The notes below the pieces were generated by a model. It made no database searches. It was not told the DNA's origin and saw nothing but the letters and a program-made list of their open reading frames with translations. The position numbers were made by a program, and so were the translations under genes. A DNA stretch of 64,000 nt, taken from an uncultured Acidimicrobiales bacterium. GTDB taxonomy: Bacteria; Actinomycetota; Acidimicrobiia; Acidimicrobiales; SHLQ01. This document shows, one piece after another, positions 7,557-15,895 of this stretch (position 1 is its first letter; the number at the start of each line of letters is the position of its first letter). Location: positions 24,657 to 88,656 of the forward strand of contig CALHTF010000099.1 in assembly GCA_938038815.1 (NCBI GenBank), written 5' to 3'.

Positions 7557-8251
7557 GATGGCTCTCGGATGACATAGCCAATGCCTCGCACCGTGTGGAT
7601 CAGCTTGGGACCGGTCTGGTCGACCTTCTTGCGAAGGTTGCTTATGAACGACTCGATGATGGCCGATTCGCCATCGAAGTCGTAGTGCCACACATGATCG
7701 AGGATCTGCCCGCGGCTCACGACCCGACCAGCGTTCGACATCAGACACCGAAGAAGCTTGAACTCGGTGGCGGACAACACGACCTCGTCGTCGCCTCGCC
7801 AGACGCGATGGGCAGCCTCGTCGAGAACGAGATCGCCAACCTGGAACCGGGTTGTCTCAACTCCGCTGACCTGGGATCTGCGGAGCGCGACGTGCACTCG
7901 GGCGAGTAGCTCCTCGAGTGCGAACGGTTTGACGATGTAGTCATCGCCGCCGACGGTGAGGCCGCGCACTCGGTCCGATGTGTCCGTCCGTGCGGTGAGG
8001 AACAGCACGGGGGCGTCAACGCCGGCGGACCGGAGGCGCCGTAGCACCTCGAAACCGTCGATGTCGCCGAGCATCACATCGAGGACGATGACGTCCGGAC
8101 CAAATCGGGTTGCCTCGGCCAACGCGCGGGCACCAGTTGCTGACACAGCGACCTCACACCCTTCGACGCGCAACGCCGACGCGACGAGGAACGAGATGTT
8201 CTCCTCGTCGTCGACCACAAGCACTTTGGCATCTCGCATCAAGTCGGCCAT
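7553..8251 (-). CDS. OmpR-family response regulator
   Basis: 232 residues. The receiver domain (7-120) has the acidic pair Asp14/Asp15, phospho-acceptor Asp58 and Lys108, followed by a C-terminal winged-helix DNA-binding domain ending in HTVRGIGYVIREPS, typical of the family. It is first in a two-gene operon with the kinase and divergent from the lipoprotein-adaptor-ABC operon. The 58-bp element shared by 8384-8441 and 13968-14025 is the best candidate for its binding site. Confidence 0.92.
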   Translation of the reverse strand: MADLMRDAKVLVVDDEENISFLVASALRVEGCEVAVSATGARALAEATRFGPDVIVLDVMLGDIDGFEVLRRLRSAGVDAPVLFLTARTDTSDRVRGLTVGGDDYIVKPFALEELLARVHVALRRSQVSGVETTRFQVGDLVLDEAAHRVWRGDDEVVLSATEFKLLRCLMSNAGRVVSRGQILDHVWHYDFDGESAIIESFISNLRKKVDQTGPKLIHTVRGIGYVIREPS

Positions 8252-8383
8252 GTGAACAGGATCGCACCGAAACCTTGCCGTCCGCTGGTCAGTAGCTGGA
8301 GATTTCCTGGAACGTTCCGCTTCTCGCCAAGCGGGCCAGATGCGGGCGGATCAGGGGCCGCTTTCGACCGGGTCGCCTCCAGC

Positions 8384-8441
8384 AAGCCCAAAGGGAACAT
8401 TGAAGTCAGCGTCAGGTTGCTGGTGGAGGCTGACGACCATG
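8384..8441 (+). promoter_or_regulatory. 58-bp upstream element, copy 1 (candidate response-regulator site)
   Basis: This segment, ending with the lipoprotein ATG, aligns without gaps to 13968-14025 with 43 of 58 bases identical. The strongest block is TTGAAG-N6-TCAGGTTG (8400-8419), preceded by AAGGGAAC. The coding regions that follow the two copies are unrelated, so conservation of the leader points to shared regulation. The adjacent OmpR-type regulator is the obvious candidate. The remaining divergent gap (8252-8383) shows nothing else I can assign. Confidence 0.55.
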
Positions 8442-9080
8442 GAAGCTTACGAACAGCAGCAAAGGGACACGGATCGAAAACGGAAGCGAGCAACGGCGTT
8501 GGTCACAGCGCTTGTTCTGACCCTTGCCGCGTGCGGCGGGGACGACGGGGACGAAACGGTATCTGCCGCCCCAGTGGTCGCCGAGTCCCAACAAGATCAA
8601 GCGGTCCCGACCGACACGGCTGGCTCGGCGGCCGCCTCAGGAGCAACCGAGACGTCCGACGAGGAGCGGGCGCTCGACTTCGCCCAATGCATGCGTGACA
8701 ACGGCGTCGACTTTCCGGATCCCGTGATCAACGCCGATGGCTCGATCGATCTGGTCGGCAACGCGGCCCCCGGCTCGATCGACCCCACCAGCGACACCTT
8801 CGGCGATGCGACGGAGGTGTGCGGCCCGATCGTTGCCGGAACGAGCTTCTTGCCGGGTGCCCGCATCGACGAAACCGAACAACAAGCAAACCTGCTGGCC
8901 TTCGCTGACTGCCTGCGCGGCCTTGGCTATGACGTGATCGATCCCGTCCTGAGCGACATCCAGGCCGGCGGCCCGGGCGCGCTCGTCAGGGCCTTCGGCG
9001 AGAACTTCGATCCGACCGATCCCGCCAACGCCGGTGCCGTCCAGGAGTGCCAGGGCCAGGTGGGGGCGTCCGATGAGTGA
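8439..9080 (+). CDS. Lipoprotein preceding an ABC exporter operon
   Basis: 213 residues. The signal peptide ends in the lipobox LTLAAC, followed by a GGDDGDE linker, then a domain with paired motifs FAQCMRDNGVDFPDP and FADCLRGLGYDVIDP, an internal duplication with four Cys in all. It is therefore an extracytoplasmic lipoprotein. Its last 8 bases overlap the next gene, so it is coupled to the adaptor and exporter and may present substrate to them. The ATG at 8439 follows GGAGG by 9 bases. The specific family was not recognised. Confidence 0.75.
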   Translation: MEAYEQQQRDTDRKRKRATALVTALVLTLAACGGDDGDETVSAAPVVAESQQDQAVPTDTAGSAAASGATETSDEERALDFAQCMRDNGVDFPDPVINADGSIDLVGNAAPGSIDPTSDTFGDATEVCGPIVAGTSFLPGARIDETEQQANLLAFADCLRGLGYDVIDPVLSDIQAGGPGALVRAFGENFDPTDPANAGAVQECQGQVGASDE

Positions 9081-10719
9081 CACACCGCCTGTCCTCGTCA
9101 GCCCGACAGCTGCGCCATCGGCCTCGGGCGAGGCGCATCACGATCCCCCGACCCAACATGGCTCGCCGAGCGAGCCGCCCCGTCGTCGCCGCCCCAGTCG
9201 CTCGACGATCGGGCTCACGCTGGGCGGTCTGGCTGTCGCCGGTGCCGTGGCGTGGTTGGCGTTCAGCGGCGACGACACAGAAGCCACCGATACCCCAGCG
9301 TCGGTGACCGTCCGCACCGCGACCGCCGAACAGCGCGACCTCGTGGACACCTCGACGCTCGAGGGCACACTCGGCTACGCCCGAGACGTAGCGATCTCGG
9401 CGCCGGTGGCGGGCACCGTGACTCAGTTGATCGGCGATGGCGACCCGGTCGGACGGAACACCGTGGTTGCCGAGATCGACGCAGCGCCGATGGTGGCGTT
9501 CTTCGGCGACAAGCCGATGTACCGCGACGTACGCCACGGCGATGAAGGTGACGATGTCGCAGCAATCGAGAAGAACCTGGTCGCGCTGGGCTATCACGCC
9601 ACGATCGATGCCGACGGAGATCTTGTCGACACCGGTTTCGTTGTCGATGGCGTCTTCGATGCCGCCACCGAAGACGCGGTCGAGCGGTGGCAAGCCGACC
9701 TCGGTGTCGCTGAGACTGGCGAGGTCGCGCTGGGTTCGGTGGTGACGGTGCCGGGGCCGTCGTCGGTCGCATCGACCTGGACCGTCGTCGGCGGCTTGGT
9801 GACACCCGGTGTCCCCATTGGTACCTTCAACGTCGAGTCCGCTGCGACAACGTTTCATGCGGCGCACGCAGGTTCGATCGAGCTGGTCGCGACAGGCGGC
9901 CCTATCACGTCGGGTGATGTCGTGTACCTCGTCGAGGACCTGCCCGTTGTCGGCATCGTCACCGATGAACGGTTCGACCGGGACCTGTGGTGGGGTCGGG
10001 AAGGGTCCGATGTCGAGGTGCTCGAGACCTTTCTCGTCGGAGCCGGCTACGACGCCGGCGGTGACCTCGTGGTGGATGAGATCTACGACGGCGTCACGGC
10101 CGAGGCGGTCGAGGAGTGGAAGAACGAACTGTCCGATGAATACGACGATGTGGTCGTGGAGGCGACGGTGCGAGCGGATGATCTGATCGCCGTTTCGCCA
10201 GGCACGACAGTCGAAGACATCGCGAAGTTGGCCGACCCGGCACCAAGCGGCTCCACACTGTTCAGTTACTCGCTCGGCGAAACCGGTCGGGTCGTGCGAA
10301 CCAGTATCGATGTGTCCGACCAGACCACGATGCCCCTCGGCGCCGTTCTCGACATCGAGTTTCCCGATGGCACCGTCGTCGCCGGTACGGTCACTTACCT
10401 GTCCAGCGCAACGACCTCGGACCCGATGGATCCGACGGCCGAGCCGCAACTGGAGGTCGAGCTCGCGCTCGACTCGGTCCCCGACGACGTCGCCGACCTC
10501 ACCGAGTTGACTGTCGACATAGTGATCGTCGACCGGTTGGCCGCCGGAGCCATCGTCGTCCCCGCGAGTGCCCTCGTCGCCACAGCCGACGGTGGATTCG
10601 CGGTCGAGGTGCTCTCAGAGGCGACAACCCAGTTTGTCGCCGTGACGCCAGGTCTGTTCGCTGACGGGTTCGTCGAGGTCGATGGCATAGCGGCCGGGGC
10701 GACCGTGGTGGTGCCGTGA
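9073..10719 (+). CDS. Periplasmic-adaptor-like protein with two peptidoglycan-binding domains
   Basis: 548 residues: a basic Pro-rich cytoplasmic start, one TM segment (about residues 45-66), then an HlyD/MacA-like adaptor core (TLGYARDVAISAPVAGTVTQLIGDGDPV) interrupted by two PG_binding_1-like modules at about residues 155-225 and 310-365 (patterns GDEGDDVAAIEKNLVALGYH and EGSDVEVLETFLVGAGYD). Adaptors couple inner-membrane ABC or RND pumps to outer structures; in a Gram-positive-type envelope, the peptidoglycan-binding modules could anchor the pump to the wall. It overlaps the lipoprotein by 8 bp, and its stop overlaps the ATPase start. The adaptor call is firm, the anchoring role inferred. 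Confidence 0.8.
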   Translation: MSDTPPVLVSPTAAPSASGEAHHDPPTQHGSPSEPPRRRRPSRSTIGLTLGGLAVAGAVAWLAFSGDDTEATDTPASVTVRTATAEQRDLVDTSTLEGTLGYARDVAISAPVAGTVTQLIGDGDPVGRNTVVAEIDAAPMVAFFGDKPMYRDVRHGDEGDDVAAIEKNLVALGYHATIDADGDLVDTGFVVDGVFDAATEDAVERWQADLGVAETGEVALGSVVTVPGPSSVASTWTVVGGLVTPGVPIGTFNVESAATTFHAAHAGSIELVATGGPITSGDVVYLVEDLPVVGIVTDERFDRDLWWGREGSDVEVLETFLVGAGYDAGGDLVVDEIYDGVTAEAVEEWKNELSDEYDDVVVEATVRADDLIAVSPGTTVEDIAKLADPAPSGSTLFSYSLGETGRVVRTSIDVSDQTTMPLGAVLDIEFPDGTVVAGTVTYLSSATTSDPMDPTAEPQLEVELALDSVPDDVADLTELTVDIVIVDRLAAGAIVVPASALVATADGGFAVEVLSEATTQFVAVTPGLFADGFVEVDGIAAGATVVVP

Positions 10720-11471
10720 TGACTGCCGCAACGGTGAATCACGGCGACCAAGGTCTGGTCAGGCCGCAACGTCGGCCGGCGCTCGAGCTGCGGCGGGTCG
10801 TGAAGGAGTACCCGGGCGACCCGCCAGTACGAGCACTCAACGACGTGTCCCTGCGGATCGACCATGGCGAACTCGTCGCCATCGTCGGTGCCTCGGGCAG
10901 CGGGAAATCAACACTGCTCAACGTGATGGGCACGCTCGATCGCCCCACCCGCGGTGTGTTGGAGATCGATGGGGTCGACACCGCAGGCCGTAGCGACAAT
11001 GCCGTCTCCGGCATCCGTGCCCGAAAGATCGGCTTCGTGTTCCAGCAGTTCTACCTCCTGCCGGGCATGTCGGCGGTAGAGAACGTCGCCAACGGGCTGC
11101 TCTACCAGGGCGTCGCCCCAGCCGAACGCCGAGCGCGAGCGATCGATGCCCTGAGTCGGGTGGGCCTCGGCCACCGGCTCGAACACACCCCGAACCATCT
11201 CTCGGGCGGTGAGCGGCAACGAGTCGCCGTCGCCCGAGCGTTGGTCCACCAGCCTGCGTTCGTGCTCGCCGACGAGCCCACCGGCAATCTCGACTCACGA
11301 TCGACCGACGCGGTGATGCAGCTCATCGATGATCTGCACAACGACGGGACGACGATCGTGGTGATCACCCACGACACCGACATCGCCGCAGCGCTGCCGC
11401 GCCGGGTGACAGTGCACGACGGAACGATCGTCGCTGACTCGGGGCATCCCGACGACGCGCCGGAGACCTAA
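10719..11471 (+). CDS. MacB/LolD-type ABC exporter ATPase
   Basis: 250-residue ATPase of the MacB/LolD/FtsE class. Walker A is GASGSGKST, the Q-loop [12 protein letters not shown], the signature LSGGERQR, Walker [14 protein letters not shown] and the H-loop VITHD. The ATG overlaps the adaptor stop (TGATG). It energises the FtsX-type permease encoded 1 bp downstream. This class drives mechanical export or extraction of peptides, lipids or antibiotics rather than import. Confidence 0.93.
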   Translation: MTAATVNHGDQGLVRPQRRPALELRRVVKEYPGDPPVRALNDVSLRIDHGELVAIVGASGSGKSTLLNVMGTLDRPTRGVLEIDGVDTAGRSDNAVSGIRARKIGFVFQQFYLLPGMSAVENVANGLLYQGVAPAERRARAIDALSRVGLGHRLEHTPNHLSGGERQRVAVARALVHQPAFVLADEPTGNLDSRSTDAVMQLIDDLHNDGTTIVVITHDTDIAAALPRRVTVHDGTIVADSGHPDDAPET

Positions 11472-11472
11472 G

Positions 11473-12675
11473 ATGGCTTCCAAAGATCAGAGCCCTGCGA
11501 GCAGGCTGCGCCTGAGCGACGTGGTGCGAGTTGGCGCCTCGGGGCCGCGGGCTCGCAAGACCCGGACCGCTCTGTCGGCGCTCGGCATCTCGATCGGGAT
11601 CGCCGCGCTCGTCGGTGTGCTCGGGTTGTCCGAGTCATCGAAGTCGGCATTGCTCGACGAGATCTCGGCGTTGGGAACCAACCTTCTCACCGTCGAGGCG
11701 GGCGGAGGTATCGGCGCCGGCGACGGTGAGCTTCCAGAGACCGCGTTGGCAAGCGCTGCTCGCATCCCAACGGTCACCTCGGCCAGCGCTGTCTGGAATG
11801 TCGACGCCGACGTCTACCAGAACGAGTACATCCCCGAGGGCGAGACCGGCGCCATCAACGTCGTCGCCGCCGACGTTGATCTCGTGCACACGTTGCGCGG
11901 CGACGTCGCCGATGGCCGATTCTTCGACGAGACCACCGCGCCGTACCCCACCGCGGTCGTCGGATCGGTGGCCGCCGAACGCTACGGCATTCGTGATCTC
12001 GACACTCCGACGTACGTGTTCATCGGCGACGACTACGTCGAAGTCGTCGGCATCCTCGAAGAGTTCCCGCTGGCCGCCGACCTCGACCGCTCTGTCATCC
12101 TGAGCCAGCAGGCAGCCAGCACGTTCTTCGATGCCGACGACTCGCCTTCGACCGTGTTCGTTCGAGTGCTCGATGGCACCATCGACGAAACCCGCGACGT
12201 GCTCCCCGGCAACACCGACCCCGAGAACCCCGAAGAGGTCACGGTCAGCCGGCCATCGGATGCCCTCGAAGCCCAAGCCGCCGCCGACGACGCGCTGACC
12301 ACCCTGTTCCTCGGCCTCGGAGCCGTTGCCCTTCTCGTCGGCGGGATCGGCATCGCCAACGTGATGGTCATCGCCGTCATCGAACGCCGCGGAGAGATCG
12401 GGCTTCGACGGGCATTGGGCGCAACCCAAGCCCACATCCGTCGACAGTTCGTCACCGAAGCTATCATCTTGTCGGTTCTCGGCGGCATCGGCGGCGTCGC
12501 CATCGGCGTTGCAGCCACATTCGTGTACGCCTCGAGCCAGGACTGGCGCGTCATCATCCCCCAGGAAGCCGCCTTCGGCGGTCTCGTCGGCGCAGTCGCC
12601 ATCGGAGCCATCGCCGGCCTCTACCCAGCCATGCGAGCCGCCAAACTCGCGCCGACCGAAGCCCTCCGTGCATGA
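11473..12675 (+). CDS. MacB-type FtsX permease
   Basis: 400 residues with the MacB layout: TM1 at about residues 35-55 (LGISIGIAALVGVLG), a large extracytoplasmic MacB_PCD domain, and a C-terminal FtsX domain with three TM segments. GIGIANVMVIAVIERRGEIGLRRALGA is split between the first TM and the coupling loop. It ends PTEALRA, as is common in the family. It works with the upstream ATPase and adaptor as a tripartite-like exporter. Substrate unknown. Confidence 0.92.
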   Translation: MASKDQSPASRLRLSDVVRVGASGPRARKTRTALSALGISIGIAALVGVLGLSESSKSALLDEISALGTNLLTVEAGGGIGAGDGELPETALASAARIPTVTSASAVWNVDADVYQNEYIPEGETGAINVVAADVDLVHTLRGDVADGRFFDETTAPYPTAVVGSVAAERYGIRDLDTPTYVFIGDDYVEVVGILEEFPLAADLDRSVILSQQAASTFFDADDSPSTVFVRVLDGTIDETRDVLPGNTDPENPEEVTVSRPSDALEAQAAADDALTTLFLGLGAVALLVGGIGIANVMVIAVIERRGEIGLRRALGATQAHIRRQFVTEAIILSVLGGIGGVAIGVAATFVYASSQDWRVIIPQEAAFGGLVGAVAIGAIAGLYPAMRAAKLAPTEALRA

Positions 12676-12681
12676 CAGCAC

Positions 12682-13905
12682 ATGACCACTAGCGCAGCGG
12701 GTGCACGCTCATATTCGATCTCGCGGTGGCTTTTGGTGACTGCGGCTATCGGACTCACCGTTACCACCCACGGCGGCACCGAAGCGGTGTCGGATAACAC
12801 GCTGGTTTCGACCTTTGCGCCGGTTGTGACCGCCGCCCAGTCGTCATCCCCACCGGCCACGCTGGCCGAAGACGAAGAGCGCCCCGAGATGGTGCCCGCC
12901 ACCGACGGCTCGACCGTTGACCGTGTGCAGACCAGCAGCCACTCTCAGGACGCGGCCGACATGGTCCTCAACAGCGGCACGCCTGTCTTCGAGGGCGACT
13001 TCGCCGACCCGTTTCTCCTCAGCGTCGACGACGGTTTGTACGCCTACGCCACCAATACCCGCGACGCGAACGTGCCGGTGCTGTACGCCGATTCGTCTTC
13101 CGATGGTGAGTACCTCGGCGACGCCCTGCCCGATCTACCCCATTGGACGAACAGCCTGTGGAACTGGGCGCCGGCCGTCGCCGAAGTCGATGGCACCTTC
13201 GTGCTGTACTACACAACTCGCCACGTCGAGTCCGGTCGCATGTGTATCTCGGTGGCTGTTGCCGACGACCCGGCGGGTCCGTTTGTCGACGACTCCGCCG
13301 AACCGCTGATCTGTGACCTCGAGCAGGGCGGCTCGATCGATCCGAGTCCGTTCATCGACACCGACCAAAGCCGCTGGCTCTTGTGGAAGTCCGACGGCAA
13401 CTGCTGCGGCATCTCCACCAAGATCTACGCTCAACGTTTGACCGATGACGGCACCGGTCTCGCCGGCGAACCGACCGAACTGATTCGCAACGATCTCGGG
13501 TGGGAGAGCGACGTTGTCGAGGGGCCATCGATGATCGAGATCGACGGCACGTACCACCTCTTCTACTCCGCCAACCGTTGGGACACTGCGGACTACGCAG
13601 TCGGCCACGCAATATGCGCTTCGGTCACCGGTCCCTGCACCAAAGACTCGGAACCGTGGCTCTCGTCGCAGACCCTCGGCTCAAGTGACGGAGTGCTCGG
13701 CCCCGGGGGCCTGGAGGTGGTCGATCTCGCCCACCCGTTTGCCGACCTGGTCCTATACCACGCGTGGACCGGCGGCGCCGTCGGGTACGAAACCAGCGTT
13801 CGAGCGCTGTTCGCCGAGCCGATCGTGTGGGCCGACGGCGAGCCCCTTCGTGCCTCATCGCTCCGCATCGACCCCAACTCAGCCGATCTCGATATCGCGG
13901 ACTGA
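12682..13905 (+). CDS. Secreted GH43-family glycoside hydrolase
   Basis: 407 residues with a weak N-terminal signal or TM segment (about residues 14-30) and a linker, then a five-bladed beta-propeller of the GH43 type. The three catalytic acids typical of the family are visible: Asp109 (GDFADPFLL), Asp220 (SIDPSPF) and Glu280 (VVEGPSMIEIDG), each in the expected local motif. GH43 enzymes release arabinose or xylose from plant or algal polysaccharides. It starts 6 bp after the permease gene, so it is probably in the same operon, an unusual partner for an exporter. Confidence 0.82.
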   Translation: MTTSAAGARSYSISRWLLVTAAIGLTVTTHGGTEAVSDNTLVSTFAPVVTAAQSSSPPATLAEDEERPEMVPATDGSTVDRVQTSSHSQDAADMVLNSGTPVFEGDFADPFLLSVDDGLYAYATNTRDANVPVLYADSSSDGEYLGDALPDLPHWTNSLWNWAPAVAEVDGTFVLYYTTRHVESGRMCISVAVADDPAGPFVDDSAEPLICDLEQGGSIDPSPFIDTDQSRWLLWKSDGNCCGISTKIYAQRLTDDGTGLAGEPTELIRNDLGWESDVVEGPSMIEIDGTYHLFYSANRWDTADYAVGHAICASVTGPCTKDSEPWLSSQTLGSSDGVLGPGGLEVVDLAHPFADLVLYHAWTGGAVGYETSVRALFAEPIVWADGEPLRASSLRIDPNSADLDIAD

Positions 13906-13967
13906 CAAGATCATCGCTCTCGCCAGTGCTGGTTGATCACATTCGAGTACCGATGGGCGTTTCCAGG

Positions 13968-14025
13968 AAGCCTCAAGGAAACGTTGAAGCGAACCTCAGG
14001 TTGACGGCAGAGGCTGAGCAGCATG
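13968..14025 (+). promoter_or_regulatory. 58-bp upstream element, copy 2
   Basis: Ungapped match (43 of 58) to 8384-8441, again ending exactly at a lipoprotein ATG. The conserved core is TTGAAG-N6-TCAGGTTG at 13984-14003, preceded by AAGGAAAC. CTCAAGG and CTCAGGT lie 23 bp apart, near two helical turns, as expected for tandem binding of an OmpR-type dimer. It could also include conserved translation-initiation signals (AGAGG at 14010-14014). Confidence 0.55.
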
Positions 14026-15021
14026 GAGCGTGCGAGCACTCTGTCTGTTCTTCTTGGCCGTCGGTGGGTACTCGCCTGGGCCGTAGGGATTGCGATGTTG
14101 ATTGCCGCGTGTTCGGGGGGCGATACGTCCACGGCCGGCGACGACAGACCCAGCGACCCGAACGCCGCGAGCACGAGCAGTGTTGAACCGGATGCTGTCG
14201 AGCCCAACGAACCTCCCGAAGTGAGCACCAGCACTGTTGAACCGGGCACCGACGTGCCCAGCGAATCCGCCGCAGGGGCTGAGAGGGTACATATTCTCGC
14301 CGCATTTTTTGGACTGGACGACGGTATCCCGGGTCAGCTTTTCGGATGTGGATTGTCCGGTTTCCAGGATGGAATGCCGATTGTGCTTGATCGGCGAATA
14401 CCCCTACCAGCGCTGCTTGATCCTTCGGTGTTTGTTGTGCACCGCGCCTCGGGAGCAGAAAGCCCGGTTGGCTGCGCCACGCTAGCGCCGGCGGACGAGG
14501 CGGAAGAGCGAAGGACGATCCTTCTCGTTGGGGAGTTTGGCAGCGATGGTGACCCTGCTGTTGGAGTCGAGATCGTTGGCACACTGTTGACCGACGATGG
14601 TGTTGATGCGAAGGGGGCCCTGGTCGAAACGGTGGTCCCTCTCGCCGCTGGTCCTTCCATCGTTTTGGCGGAGCACTACCCCATGTCGGAGCTCCCGACG
14701 GGGGGCACAGATGAATGCCCTGCCGATACGGATCACATCATCAAAACCACTTGGGAGGGGGGCGTCTCAGGTCCTGGGGGAGCAGACCTCGACGAGTCGC
14801 ACCGTCTGGGGACCACGGTGGAGTATGCAAGTGGCGAGGTTCGGGTTGCGACGCTGCTTGCGGACGCATTCGACAACGACAATCACGTGGAGTTGTGTAT
14901 GAGTGCACCGGGCGAACCCGTCGCCATCACCGCCGGTTCCGGTCTCTATGAGGACCCGAACGGTGACCTAAATGCATTGCATACCCAGGTCGTCACTGAC
15001 GCCCACGAATTGACGCCATAA
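14023..15021 (+). CDS. Lipoprotein of unknown function
   Basis: 332 residues with a signal peptide and lipobox LIAAC, then a Ser/Thr/Pro/Glu linker containing a duplicated element (STSSVEPD and STSTVEPG). The globular domain has a Cys pair near residue 110 and later single Cys residues, but no family I recognise. It shares its 58-bp leader with the lipoprotein at 8439, so both probably belong to one regulon. It precedes a second ABC exporter pair by 128 bp; that gap holds a GGCGAC/GTCGCC hairpin without a T-run. Confidence 0.7.
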   Translation: MERASTLSVLLGRRWVLAWAVGIAMLIAACSGGDTSTAGDDRPSDPNAASTSSVEPDAVEPNEPPEVSTSTVEPGTDVPSESAAGAERVHILAAFFGLDDGIPGQLFGCGLSGFQDGMPIVLDRRIPLPALLDPSVFVVHRASGAESPVGCATLAPADEAEERRTILLVGEFGSDGDPAVGVEIVGTLLTDDGVDAKGALVETVVPLAAGPSIVLAEHYPMSELPTGGTDECPADTDHIIKTTWEGGVSGPGGADLDESHRLGTTVEYASGEVRVATLLADAFDNDNHVELCMSAPGEPVAITAGSGLYEDPNGDLNALHTQVVTDAHELTP

Positions 15022-15149
15022 AGGTGTCTGATCAGTTCTTCGTGGCTGCCCGCAGATGAAATCGTGGCAACACAAAGCTTGGCGACTTCTTTGTCGCCCA
15101 GATCCATTACGACTAGGCAGACTCCCCACACGACCACGAAGGATTCCAG

Positions 15150-15890
15150 ATGAACGCAACCGCCGCGACGACAGCAGCTCGCGCTGTGCAGGCAACCAAG
15201 GTCTACGGGTCTGGCGACAACGCCGTCCACGCCCTTGCTGGTGTGGACGTTGCGTTCGGGCGAGGAGAGTTCACCTGCATCATGGGACCGTCGGGCTCGG
15301 GGAAGTCAACGCTTATGCACTGCATGGCCGGGCTGGATTCTCTGACAAGCGGGCAGGTGTTCGTCGGTGATTTGGAGGTGTCGAGCCTCGATGAGCAGGG
15401 ACTTACCAACCTGCGTCGAGATCGCATGGGTTTCATCTTCCAGGCGTTCAATCTGGTTCCGACGTTGTCCGCTGAAGAGAACATTGTGCTACCGCTTCGC
15501 CTCGCCGGGCGATCACGCGATGACGACTGGTTTGGTCGAGTCGTCGACACCGTGGGCCTCACCGAGCGGCTCGATCATCGCCCAAGCGAGCTGTCCGGCG
15601 GGCAGCAACAGCGAGTCGCTGTCGCCAGGGCGCTCGCTTCGCAACCGGAGATGATCTTCGCGGACGAGCCGACCGGCAATCTCGACTCGTCGACGGGTAC
15701 CGAGATCCTTACCTTCATGCGCCACGCCGTCGATGTATTCGACCAAACGATCGTCATGGTGACCCACGATCCCTATGCGGCCGCTTACGCGCACCGCGTG
15801 GTGTTCTTGAGCGATGGCATGATCGTCGACGAGATGCGCGATCCGGACGGTGACCGTGTGCTCGACCGCATGAAGCAATTCGGTAAGTAG
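15150..15890 (+). CDS. ABC exporter ATPase (LolD/MacB class)
   Basis: 246 residues. Walker A is GPSGSGKST, the Q-loop [12 protein letters not shown], the signature LSGGQQQR, Walker [14 protein letters not shown] and the H-loop VMVTHD. It pairs with the large two-domain FtsX permease 5 bp downstream. It lacks the adaptor gene seen in the first exporter operon, so this is a separate system, similar to actinobacterial lipoprotein or antimicrobial-peptide exporters. Confidence 0.93.
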   Translation: MNATAATTAARAVQATKVYGSGDNAVHALAGVDVAFGRGEFTCIMGPSGSGKSTLMHCMAGLDSLTSGQVFVGDLEVSSLDEQGLTNLRRDRMGFIFQAFNLVPTLSAEENIVLPLRLAGRSRDDDWFGRVVDTVGLTERLDHRPSELSGGQQQRVAVARALASQPEMIFADEPTGNLDSSTGTEILTFMRHAVDVFDQTIVMVTHDPYAAAYAHRVVFLSDGMIVDEMRDPDGDRVLDRMKQFGK

Positions 15891-15895
15891 ACGCC

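Noticed and set aside
8986..10449. Long minus-strand frame opposite the adaptor gene
   Set aside because: High-GC codon bias on the real strand commonly leaves antisense frames open; the plus-strand gene has clear domains and overlaps its neighbours as an operon.
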